Shown in pieces: positions 45,060-56,557 of a DNA stretch of 64,000 bases (positions within the stretch are counted from its first letter, which is position 1; the number at the start of each line of letters is the position of its first letter). The position numbers and the translations under genes are program-made. The notes under the pieces were generated by a model that saw only the letters and a program-made list of their open reading frames with translations, did not search any database and was not told the origin of the DNA. Location of the stretch: positions 62,001-126,000 of the forward strand of contig JAOWBW010001316.1 of the NCBI GenBank assembly GCA_026119855.1, in the 5' to 3' direction. Source of the DNA: Campanula takesimana (lineage: Eukaryota; Streptophyta; Magnoliopsida; Asterales; Campanulaceae).

Positions 45060-45560
45060 CAACTGATTTCTCAGTTGTGTGATTTCACAGTTGTGTCATT
45101 TTTTCATTTTTCATTTTTAAAAACTGATAAATTCATCTCTCAATTTTTCACAATCATTATAATAACTGAGACACGCATTTCACAGTTGTTCACACATGAA
45201 TTTGAATATAATAACCGAGACATTTATTTAACAGTTATTCATAATTGAATAAAAACTGATAAAATGATATCTCATTTTTCCAAATTGATGACTCAATTTA
45301 CTGGTTTAATTATGAATAACTGTTAATGAATTTGAATATAATAAATGAGACATTCATTTCTCAGTTATTCACATATGAATTTGAGTACAAGAACTGGTAT
45401 TTTCATTTCTCAGTTATCAATTTTTCTCTGTTGTTAATATAATAATAAATGAGATATTCATTTCTCAGTTATTCACACACGAGTTTAATTTAAGAACTGG
45501 TAAATTTATTTCTCAGTTGTTAACACATGAGTTGAGTGTAACAACTAAGAAATTCATCGC
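45060..45560. repeat. Degenerate tandem array of palindromic units
   Basis: About seven diverged units of 60-70 bp share ATAATAACTGAGACATTCAT then TTTCTCAGTTATTCACAC. Each unit holds an inverted pair AACTGAGA/TCTCAGTT with a short loop. Adjacent units are separated by TGAATTTGAATA-like text. Confidence 0.72.
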
Positions 45561-45740
45561 ACATTTTTTACAAAGGATACTCATTTTCAGAACTATGTGT
45601 TGTCAAATGCTCTTTAAACAATTGTGAAATAAATTTATCTCATTTTTTTAATTAAAAATGAGTAATTGTTCAATTGTGAAGAATTAATACTCCTAACCCG
45701 GGAAAAAAAAAACAACAAATGTGAGGTGTAGTGTTAAATA

Positions 45741-45990
45741 CTCCCTCTATCCCAGCTCACTTGACACCTTTTGACCAAAACTGGTCAACTTAAGGTCGGT
45801 TTTACCAACACCTTATAGAAATATTTATGATCTGAATAAAAATTAAAAAAAATGTAAAATGATCACCATTAAAAATCCTCTCAATGACATTTTTTTTTTA
45901 ACATAAATATTTCTATAAAGTGTTGATCAAAACGACCCTAAGTTGACCAGTTTTAATTAAAAGGTGTCAAGTGGGCTGCGTCGGAGGGAG
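45741..45990. mobile_element. Stowaway-like MITE
   Basis: 250 bp with TIRs of about 65 bp (CTCCCTCTATCCCAGCTCAC / GCGTCGGAGGGAG), flanked by TA on both sides. Tc1/mariner-type, non-coding. Confidence 0.88.
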
Positions 45991-46021
45991 TATATAATAG
46001 TCTACTAATGGAACAAGTAAG

Positions 46022-46140
46022 AAGCTTGGCATAGTGGTTAGGTGTCTTAGCCAAGACCAAGAGGTCTTGGGTTCAAACTCTCCCAAGAGGAAATAATTTT
46101 TATTTATAATACTTGGGGTTTATTTATAATACTTGGGGTT
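46022..46140 (+). repeat. tRNA-derived SINE-like fragment
   Basis: This has a pol III A box-like TAGTGGTTAGG (46032-46042) and a B box-like GGGTTCAAACTC (46069-46080), spaced as in a tRNA. Two copies of TTTATTTATAATACTTGGGG (46097-46140) follow. It does not fold as a full tRNA and has no CCA-proximal stem, so I call it a SINE head. Confidence 0.6.
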
Positions 46141-46365
46141 GCAGATGGTTGTGGCGGCAGTGGGTGAGGTCCGGGAGCGGTGGCAGTCAAAATGGTCAAA
46201 GGTTAGAGGTGTAGGAGGAATTTATTTGGGCTGGAGGTATTTTTGCCATTTAAAATGTACAAGGGACTTATTGGTAAAATTAATTTGACGCTAAGGTAGA
46301 ATTTGAAATGTTTTGTTTTTATTGGTAAATACCACATTCCCCCAGGGACTTATTGGTAAAAATCC

Positions 46366-47637
46366 ATTTAAATTTTTTTTTGTAATTCAATCCTAACATA
46401 CTGTTAACTTATATCAATCATATTTTTTATTTATGTTGTTCATAATAAATAATAAAATCACATGCAATCCATCTCTCTCATTCATTTCTAACTGAAAAGA
46501 ATAATTTTTAAAATGTTTCACGTAATATTAGAGATACCTAATGTTATGAACTCACCAGCAAGTTTTTCATATTTCTTTTTTTACTATAAACAAATTTATT
46601 ATTAGCGGACTCATCAGTATAATTAATTTAATACTTGGAAATAATAAAGTCTAATAAATTTTGGATATTTTTAATAAATTATTTTATTTAGTATTTTGTT
46701 AAAAAAAAATTATCAATAAATTTATAATTCAAGTTTTATAGTAAGATGTATTATTTTGTTTAAATTATGTAATTTATTCATTTCTTTGTGTATTCCATTT
46801 TCAATGTGATTGATGGCGAAGCGGATTGAGAATTTGAAGAAAAATAGAAATAACTCTAGTAATTAGATAGAACTAGTAAAATATTTTTTTAAAAAAAAAA
46901 ACATGCTTTATTTTCATTTATTTTTTAAAGTACAAAAAGAAGTAGCAATTGAAAATAAATGATACTCATTGTTTTATTTACATTATATAATTTAAAACTA
47001 AAAATATATTGTTACAAGATTTTTGTTGGACAGGAACTCAAAGTCTATTTTATTTTACGTACTCTTCTATGTAGATTAAATACTAAAATGTTAAGTAGTT
47101 TAAAAATAAAATAAGAATTCAGATTAGTCATATTTTATTTTATTTTATTTATGGTACATTTTTATAATTATTTTATATTTTTAAGAACTGTAGAGAAAAT
47201 GATTAGGGAAGTCAAAGAAAAGGAAAATAAACTTGCCAAATTTAAATAGTTACTTTTGGAAATATGAATCTGGTTTAGATTAAGACAAGGATTATGTATA
47301 AGGGTAAATACATCAATTCACTAAATTATTTTAAATGATGTAGTGGATTAGCAAATTATGTAGTGGAGATAGCCTCTCGCTATTCTAAAACTCTTTTGAC
47401 TTTTTTTAAAAAATAAAATTATCCTTTTCAAATACTGTTTTCTAAACTGGACCAAATATGCGTTTTACTAAAGTGACTGTAGTGTTATTTTGTCCCGAAT
47501 GATTGTAATGTTATTGTTATACTAAAGTCACTGCAGAGTGAATGTTTCCTTCCAAAGTGTTTAATATGCATTCAGTGGCTATATCAGCGGACTCCAGCAA
47601 TGGGGGTGGTGGACTCCAGAAATGGAGGTAGTGTATA
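46366..47637. other. AT-rich intergenic DNA, no gene seen
   Basis: Very AT-rich with poly-A/T tracts and TTTTATTTTATT repeats. No ORF with protein-like character and no recognised element. Confidence 0.55.
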
Positions 47638-48879
47638 AGGCTCCGTTTGTTTCACCGTAAAATGTTTTACATGTTTTCCGGCGTTTGGTAACCAAAAGGG
47701 AAAAAAAGTGAATGTAAAATATTTTACGGTCAATGGAAATAAGCTAGGTTTTCCGTAAAACAACTTATGGATTTCTCCTCCGTAAGTCATTTTACGGAAA
47801 ATGTTAACTCCCCCATACAACCCCACCCTACCCACTCCACCTCCAACCCCAGTTCCCCACCCTCCAACCTTACGTTCCCTCCCCTAACCACCCCCCCTCG
47901 CCCCACCACCCACTACCCACCCACAAAAAAAAAAATAAAAAAAAAAAAAAAAAATTCTTCACTCATATTAAAATTATCTTTTAACACTCATTGCCTCCGG
48001 CCCCTTTACCCCGCACCCTACCCACCCCCTCCAAAAAAAAAAACTTTTTTTTTCACTCATATTAAAATTATTTTTGAACACCTCCCCCGCTCCCCACCCC
48101 TACCCCCACCACCCACCCCACCTACCCCCAATTTTTTTTCACTCTTATTAAAATTATTTTCTAACAACTCCAACATTCGCGCTCCCTACCCCCACCACCC
48201 CACCCACCCACCCCCCCCCCCCCCAAAAAAAAAAAAAAAAAAACATTTTTCACTCTTAATAAAATTATCTTTCAACACCCCTTGCCCGCGCCCTCTTTTA
48301 CCCTCCCCTCCCCCACCAAAAAAAAAGACTCTTTTTTCAATCATATTAAAATTATTCTTGAACACCTCCCTCGCTCCCCACTACCCCACCCCACCCCCAC
48401 CCCTACCCCACCACCTACCCCCACCCCACCCAAAAAAAACTTTTTTACTCATATTAAAATTATCTTTGAACACATCTCCCACCACCCAACCACCCCCACC
48501 TACCCCACCCACCTTACGCACCCCCTACTCCCCCCCCCCACCCAAAAAAAACTTTTTTACTCATATTAAAATTATCTTTGAACACATCTCCCACCCCCAC
48601 CTACCCCACCCACCTTACGCACCCCCTACTCCCCCCCCCCCCACAACCACCCATCCCACCCCAACCCAAAATCCCCACCCACATTCAATTTTTTTTCTCA
48701 TAATAATTCTTTTCCTCATATTAAATTATTATTATTATTTTCATATGAAAATATTTTCCGGAAAACATTTTCCTTAGATTTACCAAACAACCAAAAACAT
48801 GTTTATGTCATTTTCCGGAAAACATTTTACGGGAAATCATTCTCCGGAAATTGTTTTACGCGAAACAAACGGAGCCTAA
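47638..48879. mobile_element. TIR element (hAT-like MITE) with internal minisatellite
   Basis: Ends AGGCTCCGTTTGTTTC and GAAACAAACGGAGCCT are inverted, and the arms carry TTTTCCGGAAAA and GTAAAAT/ATTTTAC words. The interior (47940-48700) is an array of 7-8 units of about 85-115 bp, each with CTCATATTAAAATTAT followed by poly-C and poly-A stretches. The 336-codon Pro-rich frame across it is a by-product. The target duplication is not visible. Confidence 0.65.
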
Positions 48880-49576
48880 CTGTGACCGATTAGTTCCGGA
48901 ACTAGGTTAAGTGGATCCTTATGTGATTAGTGTACAGTGGGCCCCACCAAAGGAATAAGTGTGGCTATAGTCATTAAGCTGAATTTGCATAAAGTGTATT
49001 TTAATTGACTTTAAAGTGTTTTTACTGTAGCTATTTTATAATGATCCTATGGTTAAAGCGTTTTCTAGTTAACGTGTTTTGCGAAAAGTTTATGACCATT
49101 TTGCACTTTTGGTCCAACTAGTAGAGCTATTTGTTACTTGCTGGGCTTCGCCGCTCATCCTTTTATTATTTTCAGATAATTAACGGTCACGGGTGTGAAG
49201 CAGCTACATTGGATTGGAAGTGACTGAAAGGATAACAGACCCTAGAAGTACTACTTTATTTCATTATTTCAGTATTGTATTTTGATGACTATTTTCAGTT
49301 ATAGACTCATTTTGGAGTGGGTTAGGATTATTGTAACTAGTGCCATTTTGGCTTAGAGAACATTACGTATGGATTTAATTTTTGGAAATTCATTGGTTTT
49401 GGTTTACATTTTAAATGGAGGTTATATTGCTCTGAATTCCTTTTCGTTATTGTTAAAACGTTTCAAGTGTTTATTTGATGGATGTTAAATGAGACCTTGC
49501 AGGCTTTTGGGATTTTATTTCTAGCTTGCGGTCGTTGTCATGCCCTTGGCACGTTCTTTGGGTTGGGGCGTGACAC
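48880..49576 (+). repeat. Probable LTR fragment (Ty3-type, 3' part)
   Basis: It ends at GGGGCGTGACA (49566-49576), the usual 3' end of many plant Ty3 LTRs, with text such as CTTGCTGGGCTTCGCCGCTCA (about 49138). No internal domain follows, so it is a solo or truncated LTR. The 5' boundary is uncertain; it may reach left of the TIR element. Confidence 0.5.
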
Positions 49577-50546
49577 CTATGTTCCCTTTTCTTGAGTTTC
49601 ATGATTATTGAAATGCCAGTTTGGTGCATCGAAGTTGTAAATTTTGAAAAATGTTGTCTCATAAATCAAATAATACAAGCTCTATTTAATACTAATAAGC
49701 AGAACCCAAGAAACAATGACAATTAATCCAACACAGAGACAAATAGTTTGTTTTTAGAACTTACCGTCATTGATACTGAGAGCTCAAATATACTTTGTTA
49801 GCAAATGTTAGAGTTTTTGATAGTGGCACTGTTTCAAAGCAGGGACTTTTGAAACAAGAGTTGGTTTTGGGGAAACTAGTTCCTCCATAAGTTATAAAAA
49901 GTCCATTGTTTAACCCTTTAAACCCTAAAGGCCTAAACCTTAAACCCTAAACTTTAACCTCTATAAAAACAAGACTTTTTATAACTTATGAAGAAACTAG
50001 TTTCCCCCAAAATTTTCTCTTGAAACAATTAATGGCAATCAAAGTTTTCGTTTTGAAACAAATAAAACGTAAATATTTATGCAATTATAGATTGTTTTTA
50101 TTGAAAAGTCAGATACCTACTAACAAAGAATATATGGCCTCCGAGTGTTCACTAAACTAAGATCACTAAAACTACACGCCCCATGCCCAAGTGATACAAC
50201 ATGTGAAATCCTAGGGTAGTAAAGTTAAATTAAGCAATTCTTTGTCCAAGCATCAATTGATACAAAAAATGAAAGTTCATGTCCCAAAGTGAGAAAATTT
50301 TAACTAAATACCCGGAAATGATATGGCATATAAACTCTGGGGAAGAAATGTGAGATAAACTTAAACTGAAAACCTTCAACACGTATGTGATAGCAAAAAA
50401 GATCATGTGCTTATTCCAACAGGCCTTATCTAAATGAAGTCAGGTAATTAAATTTTTCACACTTTAATAAGATGGGGACTTGTTCAATACTGTATTATCT
50501 ACATGAGGCTCAAGATCAACTCATATTGAACCTAAAATTTGCTTAA
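49577..50546. other. Intergenic DNA containing a fold-back element
   Basis: Apart from the fold-back at 49847-50030, nothing is recognised. An imperfect local repeat (TATTATCTACATGARGCYCAAG, 50492 and 50715) leads into the large tandem duplication. Confidence 0.5.
49847..50030. repeat. Fold-back MITE with telomere-like loop
   Basis: Two arms of about 57 bp (CTTTTGAAACAAGAG...ATAAGTTATAAAAAGTC and its complement) enclose a 60-bp loop. The loop is built of CCCTAAA, AACCCT and CCTAAAC words, like degenerate plant telomere repeats. Confidence 0.75.
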
Positions 50547-51666
50547 AATTTAATAAAAGGGTTAATGACAATTTAGATCCTGAAGTCATATACCACCCTC
50601 CCAAACGGACCCTTGATGTTTTTTTTCGTCAGATCAGACCTTGAAGTGTAAAAAAATCGCCAGTTAAAGTATTTTTGACGGATTTCGTTAGAAAAGTCAG
50701 TTAAATAGCATGTATTATCTACATGAAGCCCAAGATCAACTCATATTGTAGTCTGTTTATCTTACTATTTGAACCTAAAATTTGCTTAAAGGGATAGCTT
50801 TTGCGGGAGCTAGCTCAAAGAGAGCGGCCCTAAAGAAAATATAAATAAATAAACAAATATTCTCCGATCTAAAAGAAGTATCTATTTTATTACTAGGCAG
50901 ATAATTAAGAAAAATAATTTGCTACATAAAGTAAAAAGAGTGTATACAATGTTCTAGTTGTGAGACAAATACAAATACAAAAATAAAAATAAAATGCAAG
51001 TGTACCATTTGAAAGGGGGGACATGAACATTATATCTAATCACGCAAAAGAAAATACTACTCCCTCTATCCCAAAATAATCAAGAACAAGAAGGAACGCC
51101 ATTTTACATTTTTATTCTTGATAAATGCAAAAAAGAGATAGTTATTTTGGGAAGGACGGATTGGAGTTGGACTGTCATTTTAGGATATTTAAAATCAGAC
51201 AGAATAATTGGTAATAGACTACATACATTTCCACCTTCAGAAATTACCCAAACAGCAGAACAGAAGATTGATCAAATGCAATTTGTACTTATCATTGTCA
51301 ATCACAAATAACCTGTAAAAGAAGGGTAGAAAATCATGATGCTGCCATAAACACTTAAGTTCAAATTAAAAAAATTAAAAAAAAATGTTAATTAAAGCTT
51401 GAAGAGTAATCAGATGAAAATAAAATTACATTCAAGCTTAAAAACAACAAATATTGATAAAAATTATTGATCTTTCTGTTAAGTGAAAATTTGTGAAATA
51501 AAGAAGAAAGTGAAATGAAGAGGGAAGAGTGACAAGTGAGGAGAAGTGAAGACTAAAGTAGAAAAAGTAGAAAAATATCTATGTGGAATCTCTAAAAGGT
51601 TAGATAATAATCTTATCTACACCACATGTGCACCTGCTTCTTTTTCTTTCTTGTTTCTTTTTTAAT

Positions 51667-52482
51667 ACTACCTCTGTCTCAGCTCAATGTGCACTTTTAT
51701 CACTACAACAAAAGTGCCGGAAATTGAAAAAAAGTGCCGGAAAAGCTATTTCTGGCACTTTTGAAAGTGCCGGAAAAGTGGTGTCGGCAATACTTCCCGG
51801 CACTTTAAAAGTGCCGGCATTTTCCGGCACTTTTTAAAGTGCCGCTAATTTAAATAAAATTATTTTTGAATTTACCCGGATTCGATCCCACGACCTCTTG
51901 CATACGAAGCACACCTTCTACCGCTAGGTTAAATCATTTTTTGTTATAAATTTTCATATACAATTATTTGTTACAAAATAAAAACTTATATTAGGGCATT
52001 TCTATTATTGTAGTCCATAAAAATCTAATATAAGTAACAAATTAAAGCAAAGTTACATGAAAAATATGATTAAATTTAAAAATTAAATAAAAATTTCAAA
52101 ACAAACATCTTGTTTTTAGCGGCACATTATAAAAAAGTGCCGAAAATTAGCGGCACTTATAAAAAGTGCCGGAAATTCCCGGCACTTTTGAAAAAGTACC
52201 GCTAAATTCCCGACACTTTTTCAAAAGTGCCGCTAATACCCGGCACATGAACAATATATTGTTCATGTGGTCAATTCATTCTAACTTTGACCATTATTTT
52301 GTGAAAATCTAGCTATTATTATACAATTTTAAAAGTTGTTATTGTTTTATTGTTAGAAATAGTATCAATAACATTTTCAAAATTGCATATAGATATATAG
52401 ATTTTCATAAAATTAAGGACAAAGTTCAGTCAAATTGATTAAAAAAAGTCAAACAATGCACATTAAGCTGGGACGGAAGTAA
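51667..52482. mobile_element. Stowaway-like MITE carrying a nested CACTA-like element
   Basis: The left end CTACCTCTGTCTCAGCTCAA faces the right end TTAAGCTGGGACGGAAGTA, with TA on both sides. Unit 2 of the duplication shows the empty site near 53758 (TTTTTAATAGTCATT). The left arm is split at 51700 by the CACTA-like element and resumes at about 52270. Confidence 0.82.
51701..52269. mobile_element. Non-autonomous CACTA-like element
   Basis: This starts CACTACAACAAAAG, the CACTA terminus, and is packed at both ends with AAAGTGCCGG and CCGGCACTTT subterminal words, as in En/Spm elements. The right end reads TATTGTTCATGTG, a diverged complement of the left end. It forms one arm of a 26-bp perfect palindrome (52244-52269). 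The middle holds a tRNA-like stretch on the minus strand (51887-51945). No transposase; a 3-bp duplication is not clear. Confidence 0.8.
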
Positions 52483-53906
52483 TATACATCATTCTTTAAA
52501 GAATTTTGTCATCGTACTATTTTACATTTGTAATTTTAACTTCACAAATATGATCATCCTAGTCAAAACACGCTATCAAATTCATCCATATAGTTAACAT
52601 TGTTAATAATTAACAAAATTGATAACAAATATTTAAGAATTTAATAAAAGGGTTAATGACAATTTAGATCCTGAAGTCATATACCACCCTCCCAAACGGA
52701 CCCTGATGTTTTTTTCGTCAGATCAGACCTTGAAGTGTAAAAAAAATCGCCAGTTAAAGCCTTTTTGACGGATTTCGTTAGAAAAGTCAGTTAAATAGCA
52801 TGTATTATCTACATGAAGCCCAAGATCAACTCATATTGTAGTCTGTTTATCTTACTATTTGAACCTAAAATTTGCTTAAAGGGATAGCTTTTGAGGGAGC
52901 TAGCTCAAAGAGAGCGGCCCTAAAGAAAATATAAATAAATAAACAAATATTTTCCGATCTAAAAGAAGTATCTATTTTATTACTAGGCAGATAATTAAGA
53001 AAAATAATTTGCTACATAAAGTAAAAAGAGTGTATACAATGTTCTAGTTGTGAGACAAATACAAATACAAAAAAATAAAAAATAAAAAAATGCAAGTGTA
53101 CCATTTGAAAGGGGGACATGAACATTATATCTAATCACGCAAAAGAAAATACTACTCCCTCTATCCCAAAATAATCAAGAACAAGAAGGAAAGCCATTTT
53201 ACATTTTTATTCTTGATAAATGCAAAAAAGAGATAGTTATTTTGGGAAGGACGGATTGGAGTTGGACTGTCATTTTAGGATATTTAAAATCAGACAGAAT
53301 AATTGGTAATAATAGACTACATACCTTTCCACCCTCAGAAATTACCCAAACAGCAGAACAGAAGATTGATCAAATGCAATTTGTACTTATCATTGTCAAT
53401 CACAAATAACCTGTAAAAGAAGGGTAGAAAATCATGATGCTGCCATAAACACTTAAGTCCAAATTGAAAATTAAAAAAAAATGTTAATTAAAGCTTGAAG
53501 AGTAATCAGATGAAAATAAAATTACATTCAAGCTTAAAAACAACAAAGATTGATAAAAATTATTGATCTTTCTGTTAAGAGAAAATTTTGTGAAAGAAAG
53601 AAGAAAGTGAAATGAAGAGGGAAGAGTGACAAGTGAGGACTAAAGTAGAAAAAGTTGAAAAATATCTCTGTGGAATCTCTAAAAGGTTTGATAATAATCT
53701 TATCTCTTATCTACACCACATGTGCACCTGCTTCTTTTTCTTTCTTGTTTCTTTTTAATAGTCATTATTATTTAAAGAATTTTGTCACCCTACTATTTTA
53801 CATTTGTAATTTTAACTTCACAAATACGATCATCTAGTCAAAACACGCTATCAAATTCATCCATATAGTTAACATTGTTGAAAATTGACAAAATTGATAA
53901 CAAATA

Positions 53907-54090
53907 CTCCCTCCGTCCCAACTCACTTGACCCTTAATTCCATTTTGGTCTGTCCTGTCCCAGCTCACTTGACACTTCCCAACATAACGTATTTTTTATA
54001 ATTTTATATTCTCTTTACCCCACCACCCATTCTCTCTCTTCATTTTCTACCACTCAATTTATTCAACCAACACTACTATTTATCCCACTT
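53907..54090. mobile_element. Truncated Stowaway-like MITE
   Basis: It starts CTCCCTCCGTCCCAACTCAC, with an internal second GTCCCAGCTCACTTGACA, after TA. No matching right end was found before the module at 54.1 kb. Confidence 0.55.
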
Positions 54091-54910
54091 ATGAAGCACG
54101 GAAAAATGAACCCCAACAATACACATAAGCACTCATGAGTTTCTTTTACTTTCAGACAATCGCAATTGTTTGTTTCGATTGAGCAGTCGGATTACTACTT
54201 ACTGTCCCAAAACTTACTTCCTAGAGCAAGATGACAACATGAATAGCAAGCTTGGAAGCTTAAAAAGTAGTACGTTCAACTTACATTTTACAAAGGAATG
54301 ATGCATGATTGAAGCTGACAACACGAATAGCCAATTCTGCTGTCGGTGAAGCCACCTTTTGGTCTTCCAAGATTAAGCTTGCTCTGTGATATCCTCTCTC
54401 AAGCCACGCCATATCTAAACCGCAAAACACCAGGTCATGCATAAAGTCCTTTATATGCCCCAACTGATCTGAAGATATGCTACTTGCACTACTCTAACGA
54501 AGAATTTGGATGGAATGGATGGCTTATTCCACAAGCACGGTCTTGTTCTTATCCTTCTTCAGACAGAGACCAGAGAGAAAGTTGGGTTTTTGCAGCTAGC
54601 CTTTCCTTGAATGTTGTCCTCAACTCTGATTTAACGTATACATCTTGGATCATCCACCTGTTTTCCGTTCTTCATCAGGATTAGAGAAAGACAGGGGAAT
54701 GCAACTCAGTCCAAAGCAGGGGTTGATGAATTAGCTAGCTCTTCATTATTGTTTGATACTGGAGAATGGGGAGATATAGCTACTGTAGCCAATAAAGCAT
54801 CAGAAGAAGATGCAATAAGTGGGACCAACATGGCTTTCGTTGGCTTGGACAAAGTCTCCTGTGAATATGTAGACAGAGGTCCTTTTCCTGAATTACCACA
54901 TAATACTACT
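54091..54910 (-). pseudogene. Decayed exon-like module, copy 2
   Basis: Minus-strand pieces related to copies 1, 3 and 5. A piece at about 54860-54720 contains SKPTKAMLVPLIASSSDALL and SNNNEELANSSTPALD. A well-formed piece at 54480-54288 contains HIKDFMHDLVFCGLDMAWLE, then PTAELAIRVVSFNHASFL, and ends at a GTAAGT. At 54140-54090 is a remnant matching the region before the acidic piece of copy 1. Family unknown; no continuous gene can be built. Confidence 0.45.
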
Positions 54911-55141
54911 TTCAGGGGCGGATCCTGTGTTCTAGATGGGGGTGCAAGTGCACCCGGTCAACTGCAATTTGTAGTTTTTTATTTTTATTTTTTTCAATTT
55001 TATTGTTAAGTGCACCCGCAGATTCAATATAAATAAAACACTGGCATAATTGTGAGGAATATATGTATGTACCAGTGGTAGTATAGCTTAGTTTGAAAGT
55101 CTAGTCACTTAGACAACCTAAGTTCGAGTCTCATTATCAGC
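54911..55141. other. Repeat-like fragment with tRNA-like B box
   Basis: GGGGCGGATCC (54916) followed by GGGGGTGCAAGTGCACCC resembles a widespread plant repeat end. Further on is a B box-like AGTTCGAGTCTC (55121-55132). Probably a SINE or MITE fragment interrupted by the following LTR. Confidence 0.4.
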
Positions 55142-55347
55142 TGTTGGTTTTTCTGATATCCCAATTGGCGAACCACAAGTAATAATAACATTTCACTTCT
55201 ATTGTTACTCTAATAACTCTTATAAAGGACAGGGTACAACCACTTAATGCACAACCTCTTTACTAGCACAAGACCATTTAGTATAAAGTAAGACTCTATG
55301 AACCTCGCCACACTAGATCACAACTTAAGAGGACAATTGATTATTGG

Positions 55348-56557
55348 GCAAATTACAATTTAGGGCCTAATGTCTACGAGGCGGTTGCAGTTTAAGGCCT
55401 GACGTTTAAAATTTGGCGATTTAGGGCCTAACTTGACATTTTCGTTGTAGAATGGGGCTTTTTAACGGTTTTTGTTAGAAAAGTTAGTTAAGTCACATGT
55501 GATTTGCACGTGATTGACGAAATGGGTCAATTTGAAATGAGAATTAGTGTTTAAGGGGTAAAATATTAATACTTAAATTTAAAGTCGCAAAATATAAGTT
55601 TTCAAATTTTAAATTAAAATATTTAAATAAAATATCTAATATATTAAATTTTTGATTTAATTTTTTTAAATAAATAATCATTTCCCTTCAAGAATATTTT
55701 TTTAAGAGAAAATTGATAAGTTTTGTCCATCTAAATTGATGGAGATGGTGGTCAATGGTGTTGAGAAGAGAGAGATGACGAAAATGGGAGGTTGGAAGCG
55801 AAGATCTAAATCTGGAAAAAAAAATTATTTTTTCAAAGAAAATTCATAATTTGTTTGTTTTATTTTAAAATTTTATATAAATATTTTTATTTAGATCTGG
55901 AAAAAAAATGTCAAAAATATTTTGTCAAAAATAATTTATTTATTTATATTTAAAAATAATTAAAATAAAAATTTTAATATATTAGTTATCCCTCCGTTCC
56001 AGAGTAAGAGTCATACCCCCAAATCTCACGCTTATTAAGAAAAGTGCTTAAAGATGAATAAACAATTGCAAGTGGGTAGAAATCTGAAGAGAGAGAGTGC
56101 AAAATTACATTCTACTCCTATAGGCCAAGACACACAATGAGAGGTTTTTCTGTAAATATATCTTTTTTATAATGGCATATGTATAAAAGACACTATTCAA
56201 ATTTTGCCATTTTAGGAATAGGACTCTTACTCTGGGACGGACTAAAAAGGAAAATAGGACTCTTACTCTGGGACGGAGAGAGTATTTTTTAAAAAAAAAA
56301 TTAATTTAAAACTTGAAATTCATATTTTGTGACTTTAAGTTTAAGTATTTATATTTAACCCCTTAAGAACTAATTCTTATTTCATATCGATCCATTTCGT
56401 CAAACACATGTGACTTAACTGACTTTTCTAACGAAAACTATTAAAAACCCCTATTTTGCTAACAAAGTGTCAAGTCAGGCCCTATTTCTCTAAATTTTGC
56501 ACGTCAGGCCCCAAACTGCAACCGCCTCGTAGACATTAGGCCCTAAGTAATTTGCCC
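55348..56557. mobile_element. MULE-type MITE, long TIRs, 9-bp target duplication
   Basis: Ends GGGCAAATTA and TAATTTGCCC have inverted arms of about 250 bp (CCTAATGTCTACGAGGCGG and its complement). They are flanked by TTGATTATT at 55339-55347 and 56558-56566. A Stowaway-like MITE (55989-56282) sits in the middle. No transposase. Confidence 0.9.
55989..56282. mobile_element. Stowaway-like MITE nested in the MULE MITE
   Basis: TIRs TCCCTCCGTTCCAGAGTAAG and CTTACTCTGGGACGGAGAGAG with TA at both sides. The right arm end is duplicated (GGACTCTTACTCTGGGACGG occurs twice). Confidence 0.85.

Larger units (their letters stand above)
44620..46365. mobile_element. Probable large MULE-like TIR element, host to smaller repeats
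   Basis: The left edge GACCAATAAGTCCCTAGG (44630) faces the right edge CCAGGGACTTATTGGTAAA (46343). A second inverted pair lies at TACCAATAAAGAC/ATTGGTAAAAT. The ends are diverged, and no clear 9-11 bp duplication was found. Inside are a CT-rich microsatellite (44740-44815), a palindromic minisatellite, a Stowaway MITE and a tRNA-like SINE fragment. Confidence 0.55.
50547..53906. repeat. Direct tandem duplication, about 2.1 kb and 1.3 kb copies
   Basis: Unit 1 (50547-52628) and unit 2 (52629-53906) align over their full length, except that unit 2 lacks 51667-52482 (MITE plus CACTA). Both start GGTTAATGACAATTTAGATC and end CAAAATTGATAACAAATA. Differences are scattered substitutions and small indels. 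Each contains a small Stowaway-like MITE (51060-51170; 53155-53265). No coding. Confidence 0.88.

Noticed and set aside
46022..46090. Functional tRNA gene
   Set aside because: A and B boxes are present, but the acceptor stem and anticodon arm cannot be formed and an A/T-rich SINE-like tail follows.
47767..48777. 336-codon Pro/Lys/His-rich open frame
   Set aside because: It only reads through C-rich and A-rich repeat units inside a TIR element. Composition is explained by the repeat and no domain is visible.
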